From PALSA-612 sp963773055 (GTDB taxonomy: Bacteria; Actinomycetota; Thermoleophilia; Gaiellales; Gaiellaceae), in NCBI GenBank assembly GCA_963773055.1, contig CAVYZL010000006.1:558001-622000 (forward strand): 64,000 nt of DNA. The letters run 5' to 3'. A program made the translations under genes and the position numbers. Within the stretch, counting starts at the first letter, position 1, and every line of letters begins with the position of its first letter. The notes under the pieces were generated by a model. The model saw only the letters and a program-made list of their open reading frames with translations, was not told the origin of the DNA and searched no databases. Positions 50,738 to 58,353 of the stretch are shown one piece after another.

Positions 50738-52393
50738 GTGGTGACGTCGGCGACATCGCGAAACGTCGGGCGGATGTCCGAGATCGCGCAGGTCGCCGTT
50801 CGGCACGGCTTCGGCTACTTCTTCGCGCGCAACAAGCTCACAGACCTCCTACCCTGGCGCGAGTCGCTTCCCGAGTCGGACGGCTCGCCGTCCGAGCGGG
50901 GCCAGCGCCTGCGGGAGATGCTCGACGAGCTCGGGCCGACCTTCGTCAAGTTCGGCCAGCTCCTGTCGACGCGGCCCGACATCGTGCCGCCGGACATCAT
51001 CGTCGAGCTCCGAAAGCTCCAAGACGAGGTGACGCCCGTCCCGTTCTCGCAGGTGCGGGAGGTGGTCGAGCAGGAGCTCGGACAACCGATCGAGAGGCTT
51101 TTCCTCGAGTTCGACGAGACGCCGATCGCCGCCGCCTCGATCGGCCAGGTGCACGCGGCGGTGCTCCCGAACGGTCGCCGGGTCGCGGTCAAGGTGCAGC
51201 GGCCGACGGCGCCGCGGCAGATCGAGGCCGACCTCGGTCTCCTCTACCAGGCCGCGAAGATCGCCAAGGACCGCGTCCGCGCGCTCGACTTCGTCGACGC
51301 GAAGCAGCTCGTCGACGAGTTCGGGCGTTCGCTTCGTGAGGAGCTCGACTACCGGGTCGAGGCCAAGAACGCACAGGCCTTCCACCGGCACTTCGCCGGC
51401 GACCGGCACGTCGAGGTGCCACGCGTCTTCTCGAGCTACTCGGGTGCGCGCGTGCTCACCCTCGAGTTCCTCGAGGGCACCCAGGTCGCCGATCTCGATC
51501 TCGAGGTGACGCCGATGGAGGACCGGCGCCGGCTCGCGTACCTGATGGCGGAAGCGTGGATGGCGATGATCTTCCGGCACGGGTTCTTCCACGGCGACCC
51601 GCATCCGGCCAACGTGCTCGTTCTCGCTCCGGACCGAATCGGCCTCGTCGATTTTGGGCAGGCGGGGAAGCTTACGGAAGACGACATGACGAAGCTGACC
51701 GCACTGTTCATCGATGCGGCTGCCGAGAACATCGAGGCGTTGCCCAAGCGCCTGAGCGATCTGGGAGTGCGCTACGACAAACGCCGAGAGGCGGAGTTCG
51801 TCGGCTATCTCCGCGAGCTCTACGCCCGTTACTACGGCGTCCGGCTCTCGGACATCGACCCGGTGCAGGCGATTCGCGAGGCCTTCGAGCTGATCTACAC
51901 GATGAACCTCCACCTCCCGGCGCGGTTCGTCCTGCTGGACAAGGCGATCGCCACACTGGGCTCCGTCGGAGCGGAGCTGTATCCGGACTTCAACGTCTTC
52001 GAGATCGCCAAGCCGTACGCCCGCGCGCTCGTCGTCGAGCGGTTCACGCCGGGTCGAATGGCCGGCCTCGCGCGGAAGGAGGCGCGCGACCTCGCGCGCA
52101 TCGCGCGTGTCATGCCCTACCAGCTCCACGACATCCTCGAGGTCGTCCGGGAGGGGAGGCTCGAGGTGCGCCTGCCCCAGACCGAGCTCGACGAGGCGAT
52201 GCGCCATCTCGACGTCGCGATGAACCGTCTGGTCGTAGCGCTCGTGGTCGCCGCCGGCCTGATCGGCTCGAGCTTCCTCGCCGCCGCTGCGACGGGAGAC
52301 GGCCTTCGGCTCTTGTCGGGCATTGGCTTCGGGCTGTCGCTTCTGCTCGGTATCTGGCTGATGTGGGGCGTTATTCGCCACGGTCGTCTGTAG
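50738..52393 (+). CDS. AarF/UbiB family kinase-like protein
   Basis: The 551-residue protein has the family's KxGQ motif FVKFGQLLSTRPD, the AAASIGQVHAA loop, VAVKVQRP, the catalytic FFHGDPHPANVL and LVDFGQAG, and C-terminal membrane helices (VALVVAAGLIGSS, GFGLSLLLGIWLMWG). UbiB-type proteins support quinone or isoprenoid lipid metabolism. The start is one of two adjacent GTG codons at 50738/50741; the extended frame upstream is spurious. Confidence 0.92.
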   Translation: MVTSATSRNVGRMSEIAQVAVRHGFGYFFARNKLTDLLPWRESLPESDGSPSERGQRLREMLDELGPTFVKFGQLLSTRPDIVPPDIIVELRKLQDEVTPVPFSQVREVVEQELGQPIERLFLEFDETPIAAASIGQVHAAVLPNGRRVAVKVQRPTAPRQIEADLGLLYQAAKIAKDRVRALDFVDAKQLVDEFGRSLREELDYRVEAKNAQAFHRHFAGDRHVEVPRVFSSYSGARVLTLEFLEGTQVADLDLEVTPMEDRRRLAYLMAEAWMAMIFRHGFFHGDPHPANVLVLAPDRIGLVDFGQAGKLTEDDMTKLTALFIDAAAENIEALPKRLSDLGVRYDKRREAEFVGYLRELYARYYGVRLSDIDPVQAIREAFELIYTMNLHLPARFVLLDKAIATLGSVGAELYPDFNVFEIAKPYARALVVERFTPGRMAGLARKEARDLARIARVMPYQLHDILEVVREGRLEVRLPQTELDEAMRHLDVAMNRLVVALVVAAGLIGSSFLAAAATGDGLRLLSGIGFGLSLLLGIWLMWGVIRHGRL

Positions 52394-52449
52394 AAGCTTC
52401 GTCACAGGTTCGCGCGAAAGGACAACTAGACGCCGCTCAGCCTCCTGGC

Positions 52450-52455
52450 TACGGT
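52450..52455 (+). promoter_or_regulatory. Leaderless -10 hexamer of the atypical response regulator
   Basis: TACGGT lies 6 nt before the ATG at 52462. Confidence 0.6.
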
Positions 52456-52461
52456 CGGCTC

Positions 52462-53160
52462 ATGTCCCAGGCGCTCCTCGTCGCAGAGCCCGAACCGGGG
52501 ACCCAGAGCTTTCTGCTCCACCATCTCTCGGATGACGGCTTCGACGTCGTCCGCGCAGAAGACGAGGAGAAGACGCTGGAGCTCGTCGAGCGCGTCCGGC
52601 CCGACCTCGTGTTGCTCGCGACCGAGCTCGACGTGTGCCGGCGTCTGCGGACAGGAGAGCCCGGCCGCTCGTGGGACCGGGCCGTCCCGGTGATCGTGCT
52701 CGGCGAAGAGGAGGCCGACGCCGTCGATCGCGTGCGCGCATTCGACCGCGGCTGCGACGACTACGTCACACGCCCGTTCCACTACGACGAGCTGCTCGCG
52801 CGGATCCGCGCCGTTCTCCGCCGGCGGGAGCCAGCCCAGGACGACCTGCTCGAAGTGGGGGAGATCGCGGTCGACCTGCGCACGCGCTGCGTAACCGTGT
52901 GCGGCGAGCTTGTCCCATTGCCCGCAAAGGAGTTCGCCCTGCTCGCGCGACTTGCCCGCGATCCGACGACGGTGTTGACGAAGGAGGTCCTGCTCAGAGA
53001 GGTGTGGGGGTTCCGCTCAGCTGGACGGACACGGACCCTCGACTCGCACGCATGCCGGCTCCGGCGTCGCCTCGCGGAGCACACGAGGACGCCCTACGTG
53101 CTCAACGAATGGGGGGTGGGATACCGATTGATGCTGCCGGCGCTCGTCCGCCCAGCGTAG
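52462..53160 (+). CDS. OmpR-like regulator with a degenerate receiver
   Basis: The 232-residue protein has a receiver-like domain and a normal winged-helix DNA-binding domain (VLTKEVLLREVWGF, LDSHACRLRRRL, NEWGVGYRLM). Key receiver residues are replaced: the phosphoacceptor position is Ala53 (LVLLATEL), the acidic pair is E9-P10 and the conserved Lys is Arg104 (VTRPF). No histidine kinase lies nearby. It likely works without phosphorylation. It has its own promoter. Confidence 0.9.
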   Translation: MSQALLVAEPEPGTQSFLLHHLSDDGFDVVRAEDEEKTLELVERVRPDLVLLATELDVCRRLRTGEPGRSWDRAVPVIVLGEEEADAVDRVRAFDRGCDDYVTRPFHYDELLARIRAVLRRREPAQDDLLEVGEIAVDLRTRCVTVCGELVPLPAKEFALLARLARDPTTVLTKEVLLREVWGFRSAGRTRTLDSHACRLRRRLAEHTRTPYVLNEWGVGYRLMLPALVRPA

Positions 53161-53214
53161 TCGTTCGACGGTCCGGCTCAAGTGCCACGCGGTTGCGGGC
53201 GATACATCACGCGT

Positions 53215-53880
53215 ATGGGCGCGCAGCAGATGGTCACCTGGAAGCCGCTCGGCGAGCTGCTCGTCGAGAGGCGCCTCCTGACGGTCGACGAGCTCGACGA
53301 CGCGCTAGAAGAGCAGTCGGTGACAGGAGAACGGCTTGGCGCGATTCTCGTCGGCCGGCGCGTCGTTGCGAGCGCAGTGGTGACGACGGTGCTCGCCGAG
53401 CAGGAGGGCGTCGAGCTCGAGACGCAGGACGGCTTCGGAAGCGGCCTCTTCTCGCGCATCGCCGAGCTCAACGGCAACGGCGACCTAGAGCCGGGTCTTC
53501 GCGACGTCGCGCACGACGCGGCCGAGCTGACCCTCGCAGGCCTGCCGGGGACGCCCGAGGTCGAGCGGCCGGCGCTGGTCGTTGCCGACGAGCTCGCGAT
53601 CGAGCTCGACCGTCTGCGCAACGAGCTCGCCGCAGAGCGAAAGCGTCGCCGTGTGCTCGAGGCCGAGCTCCGCAAGCTGCGGGCGGCGCCCGCGAAGCCG
53701 GCCAAGGTAGCCGCAAAGCCGAAGGCGAAGACCGCGAAGGCCGCCAAGAAGACGCCGGCGAGCAAGACGAGCCCACCGAAGACGGCCAAGCCCAAGGCCG
53801 CGAAGACCAAGGCCAGTTCGGCTGCCGCGAAGACCAAGGCCAGTTCGGCTGCCGCGAAGCGCTCGTCGCGCGCCGCCTAG
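53215..53880 (+). CDS. MshEN-domain protein with a lysine/alanine-rich tail
   Basis: The 221-residue protein has an N-terminal GspE/MshE N-domain (LGELLVERRLLTVDELDDAL, RLGAILVGRRVV). A helical middle follows (ELDRLRNELAAERKRRRVLE), then a histone H1-like tail rich in KPKAK and KTAKA units. MshEN domains often bind c-di-GMP; the tail suggests DNA or polyanion binding. The ATG at 53215 has TACATC 6 nt upstream. The tail ends with an exact 27-bp tandem duplication. Confidence 0.7.
   Translation: MGAQQMVTWKPLGELLVERRLLTVDELDDALEEQSVTGERLGAILVGRRVVASAVVTTVLAEQEGVELETQDGFGSGLFSRIAELNGNGDLEPGLRDVAHDAAELTLAGLPGTPEVERPALVVADELAIELDRLRNELAAERKRRRVLEAELRKLRAAPAKPAKVAAKPKAKTAKAAKKTPASKTSPPKTAKPKAAKTKASSAAAKTKASSAAAKRSSRAA
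53800..53853 (+). repeat. Exact 27-bp tandem duplication in the lysine-rich tail
   Basis: Two identical copies (53800-53826 and 53827-53853), each encoding AKTKASSAA. The duplication keeps the frame and points to recent length variation. Confidence 0.85.
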
Positions 53881-54347
53881 TCCGCAGCCGCCCCTTCGTA
53901 GCGGCCGAGCACGCCCGGCCAGCCCGAGTCATAGGAAGCCCGTGCGGCATCCCCACCTTCCGCGTACCGGTCCCAGCCGCGGTGCTCGAGCTCGACGATC
54001 GTGCCGTTGTCGTCGGGCGTGAACAGGACCTCGACCTCCGTCGCCGGCGCGGCGGGGTTGACCTTCCACTCGAGCACGATGCGGTGCGGCGCATCGTAGG
54101 CGAGTATCGTCGCCCAGTTGCACTCGCGGCCATCGTGCGCGATCTCGTACACACGTCCGCCCGTCGCCTGCTCGAAGACGACTCGCTCCGGCGCGTGCTC
54201 GCCGTTCGGCCCGGCGCTCATCGAATGGGTTTGCAGCGGCCACCACGTCTCGATGCCCTCCGTGAACGTGCGGAACGCGTCCTCCACATCGCACGCGACG
54301 CGCACGCGCTTGCGCACCGGCGCCAGGGCGGTATCGACCTCTGTCAT
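53877..54347 (-). CDS. SRPBCC/AHSA1-domain protein
   Basis: From the ATG at 54347 the protein has 156 residues of START-like fold: VRVACDVEDAFRTFTEGIETWW, RVYEIAHDGREC and EVEVLFTPDDNGTIVELEH. Such proteins bind small hydrophobic molecules. It is joined to the ArsR gene by an ATGA overlap, a common pairing of ArsR repressors with AHSA1 proteins. Its 3' end overlaps the MshEN gene by 4 bases. Confidence 0.88.
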   Translation of the reverse strand: MTEVDTALAPVRKRVRVACDVEDAFRTFTEGIETWWPLQTHSMSAGPNGEHAPERVVFEQATGGRVYEIAHDGRECNWATILAYDAPHRIVLEWKVNPAAPATEVEVLFTPDDNGTIVELEHRGWDRYAEGGDAARASYDSGWPGVLGRYEGAAAD

Positions 54348-54664
54348 GTCTCTCTCCTCTCGTTGCGTTCGGCCGCCTCCGCGAACTGCGCGAGCGCCGC
54401 CGACCAGAAGCTGTCGAGATACGCGCGGACCGCGTGCACCCATCCCTGCTCGAGCCGATAGACGCGCCTGGTGCCCTCACGCCGTGCGCTGACGAGCCCC
54501 GCTCGCTCGAGGACGCGGAGGTGCTGTGACACCGCCGGTCTCGAGACGGGGAGTCCGCTCGCGATCTCGTTCACGGCCAGAGGCCCTTCCCGCAGGCGCT
54601 CGAGCACGGCGCGGCGCGTCGGGTCTGACAGCGCCTCGAACGGGCCCTGGGCGTGGACGATCAC
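54344..54664 (-). CDS. ArsR-family transcriptional regulator
   Basis: The 106-residue winged-helix protein reads FEALSDPTRRAVLERLREGPLAVNEIA then VSRPAVSQHLRVLERAGLV, the ArsR DNA-reading helices. There are no CxC metal ligands, so it is the non-metal, SRPBCC-linked type. The GTG at 54664 has TAGACT 7 nt upstream, and an inverted repeat covers that hexamer, which suggests autorepression. Confidence 0.9.
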   Translation of the reverse strand: MIVHAQGPFEALSDPTRRAVLERLREGPLAVNEIASGLPVSRPAVSQHLRVLERAGLVSARREGTRRVYRLEQGWVHAVRAYLDSFWSAALAQFAEAAERNERRET

Positions 54665-54667
54665 ATG

Positions 54668-54689
54668 CGTAAGTCTACACTTACGTAAG
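54668..54689 (-). promoter_or_regulatory. ArsR operator over a leaderless promoter
   Basis: CGTAAGT-4 nt-ACTTACG (54668-54685) spans the -10 hexamer at 54672-54677 and overlaps a second perfect palindrome CTTACGTAAG (54680-54689). It also contains the stop codon of ogt. Confidence 0.6.
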
Positions 54690-55238
54690 GAGCGCGCCTT
54701 CGAGCTGCAGCAGTGTTCGCTTGCGGTCGAGCCCGCCCGCGTAGCCAACGAGACTCCCCGATGCACCGATCACCCGGTGGCAGGGAAGGACGATCGGCAC
54801 GGGGTTCTTGTTCAGTGCGCCGCCGACCGCGCGCGCAGCCTGGGGCTTGCCGATTCGTGCCGCGAGCCCTCCGTATGTCGTCACGTCGCCGTACGGCACG
54901 CGGCCGAGCTCGTCGAGGACGAGCCGGTGAAACACCGGCACGAACGAGATGTCGACGTCGAGGTCGAAGGTCGTCCGCTTGCCCGAGAAATACTCGTCGA
55001 GCTCGCGCCTCGGCTCCTCGAGTCGTCGTGGCACGCGCAGCACGCGTGACCCGCGCGCACGCGCGAGTGAATCGAGCGTCTCCTCGGGCGAGAACGAGAT
55101 GCAGCAGACACCGCGGTCAGTGGTCGCGACGAGCAGCTCGCCGATCGGCGAATCGGTGTAGTCGAAGGCGGCATCGAGCAGCCCCGCGGCGGCGGCGGAC
55201 TCCCGGAAGCGCCGGTCGACGTGCTCAGGGACGGTCAT
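54681..55238 (-). CDS. ogt: Methylated-DNA--protein-cysteine methyltransferase
   Basis: The 185-residue protein has the acceptor motif LPCHRV (Cys153), the helix-turn-helix VPYGDVTTYGGLAARIG and ALNKNPVPIVLPCHRV. It repairs O6-alkylguanine by transferring the alkyl group to its cysteine, a one-time reaction. An SD (AGGAG) precedes the ATG, which overlaps the sigma-factor stop by 4 bases. The ArsR gene follows downstream. Confidence 0.94.
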   Translation of the reverse strand: MTVPEHVDRRFRESAAAAGLLDAAFDYTDSPIGELLVATTDRGVCCISFSPEETLDSLARARGSRVLRVPRRLEEPRRELDEYFSGKRTTFDLDVDISFVPVFHRLVLDELGRVPYGDVTTYGGLAARIGKPQAARAVGGALNKNPVPIVLPCHRVIGASGSLVGYAGGLDRKRTLLQLEGALLT

Positions 55239-55696
55239 GCCAGCTCCTTTCGTAGGCGGCGGACGCCTGCGGACGCCGCCTGGCGTGCGGCGACGGCGTT
55301 CGAGCCGAGCACCTCGCCGATCTGGTCGTAGTCGAGCTCGTAGCCGTAGCGGAGGACAACCGCGGCTCTCTCGGTCGCCGGGAGGAGCGCAGAGAGGTGT
55401 TCGAGCTCTGCATAGGCAGGCCGGTTGTCCCACACGTTCTCCTCCACGCCCTCGACCGGCGCCTGCGCGCGACGATGCACGTCGATCGCGACACGTTCGG
55501 CGATCGTCGCCACCCACGCGCCGAGCTGCTCCGCATGACGCAGGTCGTCGTAGGCGCGTAACGCGCGCAGGAAGGTCTCCTGGAACGCATCTTCCGCCCG
55601 TTCACGCCCGAGGCGTCGCACGAGCAGGCGATAGACACGCGTGCTGTTCGCGGCATAGAAGTCCTCGAACGGCGGGATCCCCACGGCTTTCATCAT
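55235..55696 (-). CDS. ECF-like sigma-70 family factor
   Basis: The 153-residue protein has sigma region 2 (FYAANSTRVYRLLVRRLGRERAEDAFQETFLRAL) and region 4 (LLPATERAAVVLRYGYELDYDQIGEVL). It is at the short end for the family, and no anti-sigma factor is adjacent. Translation of ogt is coupled to it, so the two probably belong to one DNA-alkylation response. The start is one of two adjacent ATGs at 55696/55693. Confidence 0.88.
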   Translation of the reverse strand: MMKAVGIPPFEDFYAANSTRVYRLLVRRLGRERAEDAFQETFLRALRAYDDLRHAEQLGAWVATIAERVAIDVHRRAQAPVEGVEENVWDNRPAYAELEHLSALLPATERAAVVLRYGYELDYDQIGEVLGSNAVAARQAASAGVRRLRKELA

Positions 55697-55738
55697 CTGC
55701 TCAAACGCAGGAGCGTGCGGAGATGTGAGACTCGTTCC

Positions 55739-56560
55739 GTGCGGGTTGCCGTCGTCGGTCACGTCGAGTGGGTGGATTTCGTTCTCGTCGACCGCCTGCC
55801 GGCGCGGGGCGCCATCGTGCAGGCGATCGACGCGTGGCAGGAGGCGGCAGGCGGTGGCGCGGACGCGGCCGTCCAGCTCGCGAAGCTTGCGGGCGGCGCG
55901 ACGCTGTACACGGCGCTTGGTGACGATGAGCGAGGCCATCGCGCAAAGGAGGAGCTCGAGGGTCGTGGCGTCCGGGTCGAAGTGGCATGGCGGCGCGACC
56001 CGCAACGCCGGGCCGTCTGCTTCCTCGACGAGGAGGGAGAGCGGACGATCACGCTGCTCGGACCGAAGCTTGCTCCGCGTGCGGGCGACCTGCTGCCGTG
56101 GATCGAGCTGGCAAGCACCGACGGGGTCTACTTCACCGGCGGCGATGCGGAGGTGGTGCGCCTCGCACGCCAGGCGGGCGTCCTCGTCGCGTCGGCGCGC
56201 GAGCTGCAGACGCTCGCCGAAGCCGGTGCTGCGCTCGACGTGCTGATCGCAAGCGCCAAGGACCCCGGCGAGTCGTACCGAGTGGGCGACCTCGTCCCTG
56301 CGCCGCGCGCCGTCGTGAGAACGGAGGGCGCCCGCGGTGGAAGCGCTGATCCTGGCGGCCGGTTCCGGCCTGCCCCGCTACCGGGGCCGGTCGTCGACGC
56401 CTACGGTGCAGGCGACGCGTTCGCGGCGGGCTTGACGTACGGGCTCGCGGCCGGATCGTCGCTCGCGGGCGCACTCGCGCTTGGGAGCCGCTGCGGCGCC
56501 GCGGTCGTCGCGGGGCGCGGGCCGTACGCGGGGCAGTTGACGTCTGCGTCGCTGCCGTAA
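55739..56560 (+). CDS. PfkB-family carbohydrate kinase
   Basis: From the GTG at 55739 the 273-residue protein has the ribokinase-like C-terminal motif VVDAYGAGDAFAAGLTYGLA and N-terminal VEWVDFVLVDRLPARG. Substrate could be a sugar or nucleoside. It is shorter than ribokinase. GAGACT lies 6 nt before the start, a weak match to the leaderless hexamer. Confidence 0.85.
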   Translation: MRVAVVGHVEWVDFVLVDRLPARGAIVQAIDAWQEAAGGGADAAVQLAKLAGGATLYTALGDDERGHRAKEELEGRGVRVEVAWRRDPQRRAVCFLDEEGERTITLLGPKLAPRAGDLLPWIELASTDGVYFTGGDAEVVRLARQAGVLVASARELQTLAEAGAALDVLIASAKDPGESYRVGDLVPAPRAVVRTEGARGGSADPGGRFRPAPLPGPVVDAYGAGDAFAAGLTYGLAAGSSLAGALALGSRCGAAVVAGRGPYAGQLTSASLP

Positions 56561-56598
56561 CCCGAAAATGGGCTCTCAGGGTTGCGTCGCGGCGTTAT

Positions 56599-56623
56599 GT
56601 GGATTAAAGTGGGGCGAAGTGGA
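56599..56623 (+). promoter_or_regulatory. Three MraZ-type boxes upstream of mraZ
   Basis: GTGGA, GTGGG and GTGGA start at 56599, 56609 and 56619, exactly 10 bp apart. MraZ is known to bind GTGG(G/T) direct repeats with that period before its own gene. The first spacer is TTAAA, a possible -10 part. This suggests autoregulation of the dcw operon. Confidence 0.75.
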
Positions 56624-56643
56624 CCAACGAGCAGGGCGGAGAC

Positions 56644-57078
56644 ATGTTCCTCGGCGAGCACGAGCACACTCTCGATGAGAAGGGCAGACTCACCCTTCCG
56701 GCGAAGTTTCGCGATTCCTTCCCGGACGGGCTGGTCCTTACCCGCGGCATGGACGGGTGTGTCTTCGCCTACGCGGTTGCCGACTGGCAGCGGCTCGTCG
56801 ACTCGCGCCTCGCGGCCCTCGATCCCCTCAGCCGGGACGACCGCATGATCCAGCGCCACTTCTTCGCCGGCGCCGCAGAGGTGACGTCCGACCGTCAGGG
56901 ACGCGTCATGATTCCAGCCGCTCTCGCCAAGCATGCCGCCCTCGGCCGCGAGGTGGTCGTCGCCGGAGTGTTCGATCATCTCGAGATCTGGGATCGAGCG
57001 GCGTGGCAGATGCAGGTGAAAGATCTCGAAGGGAGGGCGGAGGATGTTGCCGAACGCCTTGCAGCCAAACGCGACTGA
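56644..57078 (+). CDS. mraZ: Transcriptional regulator MraZ
   Basis: The 144-residue protein has two SpoVT-AbrB-like halves, each with a DxxGR core (LDEKGRLTLPAKF and SDRQGRVMIPAAL). It represses the division/cell-wall cluster through GTGG repeats. The start lies 20 bases after the third box. It overlaps the rsmH gene by 35 bases. Confidence 0.95.
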   Translation: MFLGEHEHTLDEKGRLTLPAKFRDSFPDGLVLTRGMDGCVFAYAVADWQRLVDSRLAALDPLSRDDRMIQRHFFAGAAEVTSDRQGRVMIPAALAKHAALGREVVVAGVFDHLEIWDRAAWQMQVKDLEGRAEDVAERLAAKRD

Positions 57079-58000
57079 TCACGTTCCTGTTCTCGCCGAC
57101 GAGGTGCGGCGCCTGCTCGACGTGCAGCCGGGCGACACCGTCGTGGACGCCACCTTCGGCGGCGGGGGCCACGCAGCCGTGCTCGCCGCCGACCTCGCGC
57201 ACTCCGGCCGGTTCATCGCCATCGACCGGGATCCATCGGCACGCGCGTACTTCGAGCGCTTCCGTCGCCGCAGCGGGATCCAGGCGCGCTTCCTGAGCGG
57301 GGCATTCGCGACCGTGCTCGACCAGCTTGCGGGGAACGGCGTCGAAGCGGACGCGATCCTGCTCGACCTCGGCGTCTCGAGCATGCAGCTCGACCGGCCC
57401 GAGCGTGGGTTCTCCTACGCCGTCGACGCACCGCTCGACATGCGGATGGACCCGTCGGAGGACGTGACGGCGGCCGACCTCGTCAACGAGTCCAGTGAGC
57501 GTGAGCTGCAGACGATCTTCCGCCGCTACGGCGAAGAGCGTTACACGCGGCAGATCGCCCGTGCGATCTGCCGGCGCAGGAGGCGCGAGCCGTTCGAGCG
57601 CACGGGAGAGCTCGTCGACACGATCAAGGGCGCGATCCCGACCCCCGCGAGATTCGGAGACGGCCATCCCGCCCGGCGTGTGTTCCAGGCGCTCCGGATC
57701 GCCGTCAACGACGAGCTCGGACAGCTCGAGGACGCGCTGCCAGCAGCGCTGGAGATGCTCCGTCCACAGGGCCGGCTTGCGGTGATCAGCTTTCACTCGC
57801 TCGAAGATCGAATCGTCAAGCACACGTTCCGCCGAGAGGCGCACGGCTGCGTGTGCCCGCCCGACTTCCCGATCTGCGCCTGCGGACGCGACCCGGTCGT
57901 TCGGCTCGTGACACCGCGTGCGATCAGGCCGTCGGCGCGCGAGATCGCCCTCAATCCTCGCTCCGCTTCGGCTCGGCTTCGGGTGGCCGAGAAGGTCTGA
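57044..58000 (+). CDS. rsmH: 16S rRNA (cytosine1402-N4)-methyltransferase RsmH
   Basis: The 318-residue protein begins its homologous part at DHVPVLADEVRRLL and has motif I VVDATFGGGGHA, LLDLGVSSMQLDRPERGFSY and the VISFHSLEDRIVKHTF block. It methylates the P-site of 16S rRNA. It starts inside mraZ with a 35-base overlap and shares TGATG with the next gene. Confidence 0.95.
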   Translation: MLPNALQPNATDHVPVLADEVRRLLDVQPGDTVVDATFGGGGHAAVLAADLAHSGRFIAIDRDPSARAYFERFRRRSGIQARFLSGAFATVLDQLAGNGVEADAILLDLGVSSMQLDRPERGFSYAVDAPLDMRMDPSEDVTAADLVNESSERELQTIFRRYGEERYTRQIARAICRRRRREPFERTGELVDTIKGAIPTPARFGDGHPARRVFQALRIAVNDELGQLEDALPAALEMLRPQGRLAVISFHSLEDRIVKHTFRREAHGCVCPPDFPICACGRDPVVRLVTPRAIRPSAREIALNPRSASARLRVAEKV

Positions 58001-58353
58001 TGGCCGTTGCCGCCGAGAAGCTCCGCCGGCGAACGCGTCCGGCGCAGAAGCCCGTGGCGACCCGGCGCCGCCCGACCGCACAGCGCCGGATGGCAAGCGG
58101 TGTCCTCGTGATCGTGGCAGTTGCGGCGCTCCTCGCGGGTGTAGTCGCGCTCAACGTCGCCGTGCTCCGTCTCAACATCCGACTCGACGATCTCGGCCAG
58201 GAACGCGCGAAGCTGCGGGCTGAGAACGCCGCGCTCGCATCGAAGCTCGCGAGCTCGGCCGCGGCCGGCCGCATTCAGCAAGCAGCGGCCGACCGACTCG
58301 GCGTCCAGCCGGCATCCTCCGAGCAGACCCACTTCGTCGACGTCGCGCCGTGA
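58000..58353 (+). CDS. FtsL-like septum-formation protein
   Basis: The 117-residue protein has a basic N-terminus, one membrane helix (about 32-56) and an extracellular coiled coil (LDDLGQERAKLRAENAALASKL). This is the layout of FtsL, which with FtsB/FtsQ activates FtsW-FtsI. Position between rsmH and ftsI is the usual one for ftsL. Sequence identity alone would not prove the assignment. Confidence 0.8.
   Translation: MAVAAEKLRRRTRPAQKPVATRRRPTAQRRMASGVLVIVAVAALLAGVVALNVAVLRLNIRLDDLGQERAKLRAENAALASKLASSAAAGRIQQAAADRLGVQPASSEQTHFVDVAP

Noticed and set aside
54676..54685. TACACTTACG on the plus strand in the arsR operator, identical to bases at the yebC and cyclase promoters.
   Set aside because: No start codon follows at 6-7 nt on the plus strand, so the match is probably a by-product of the palindrome.
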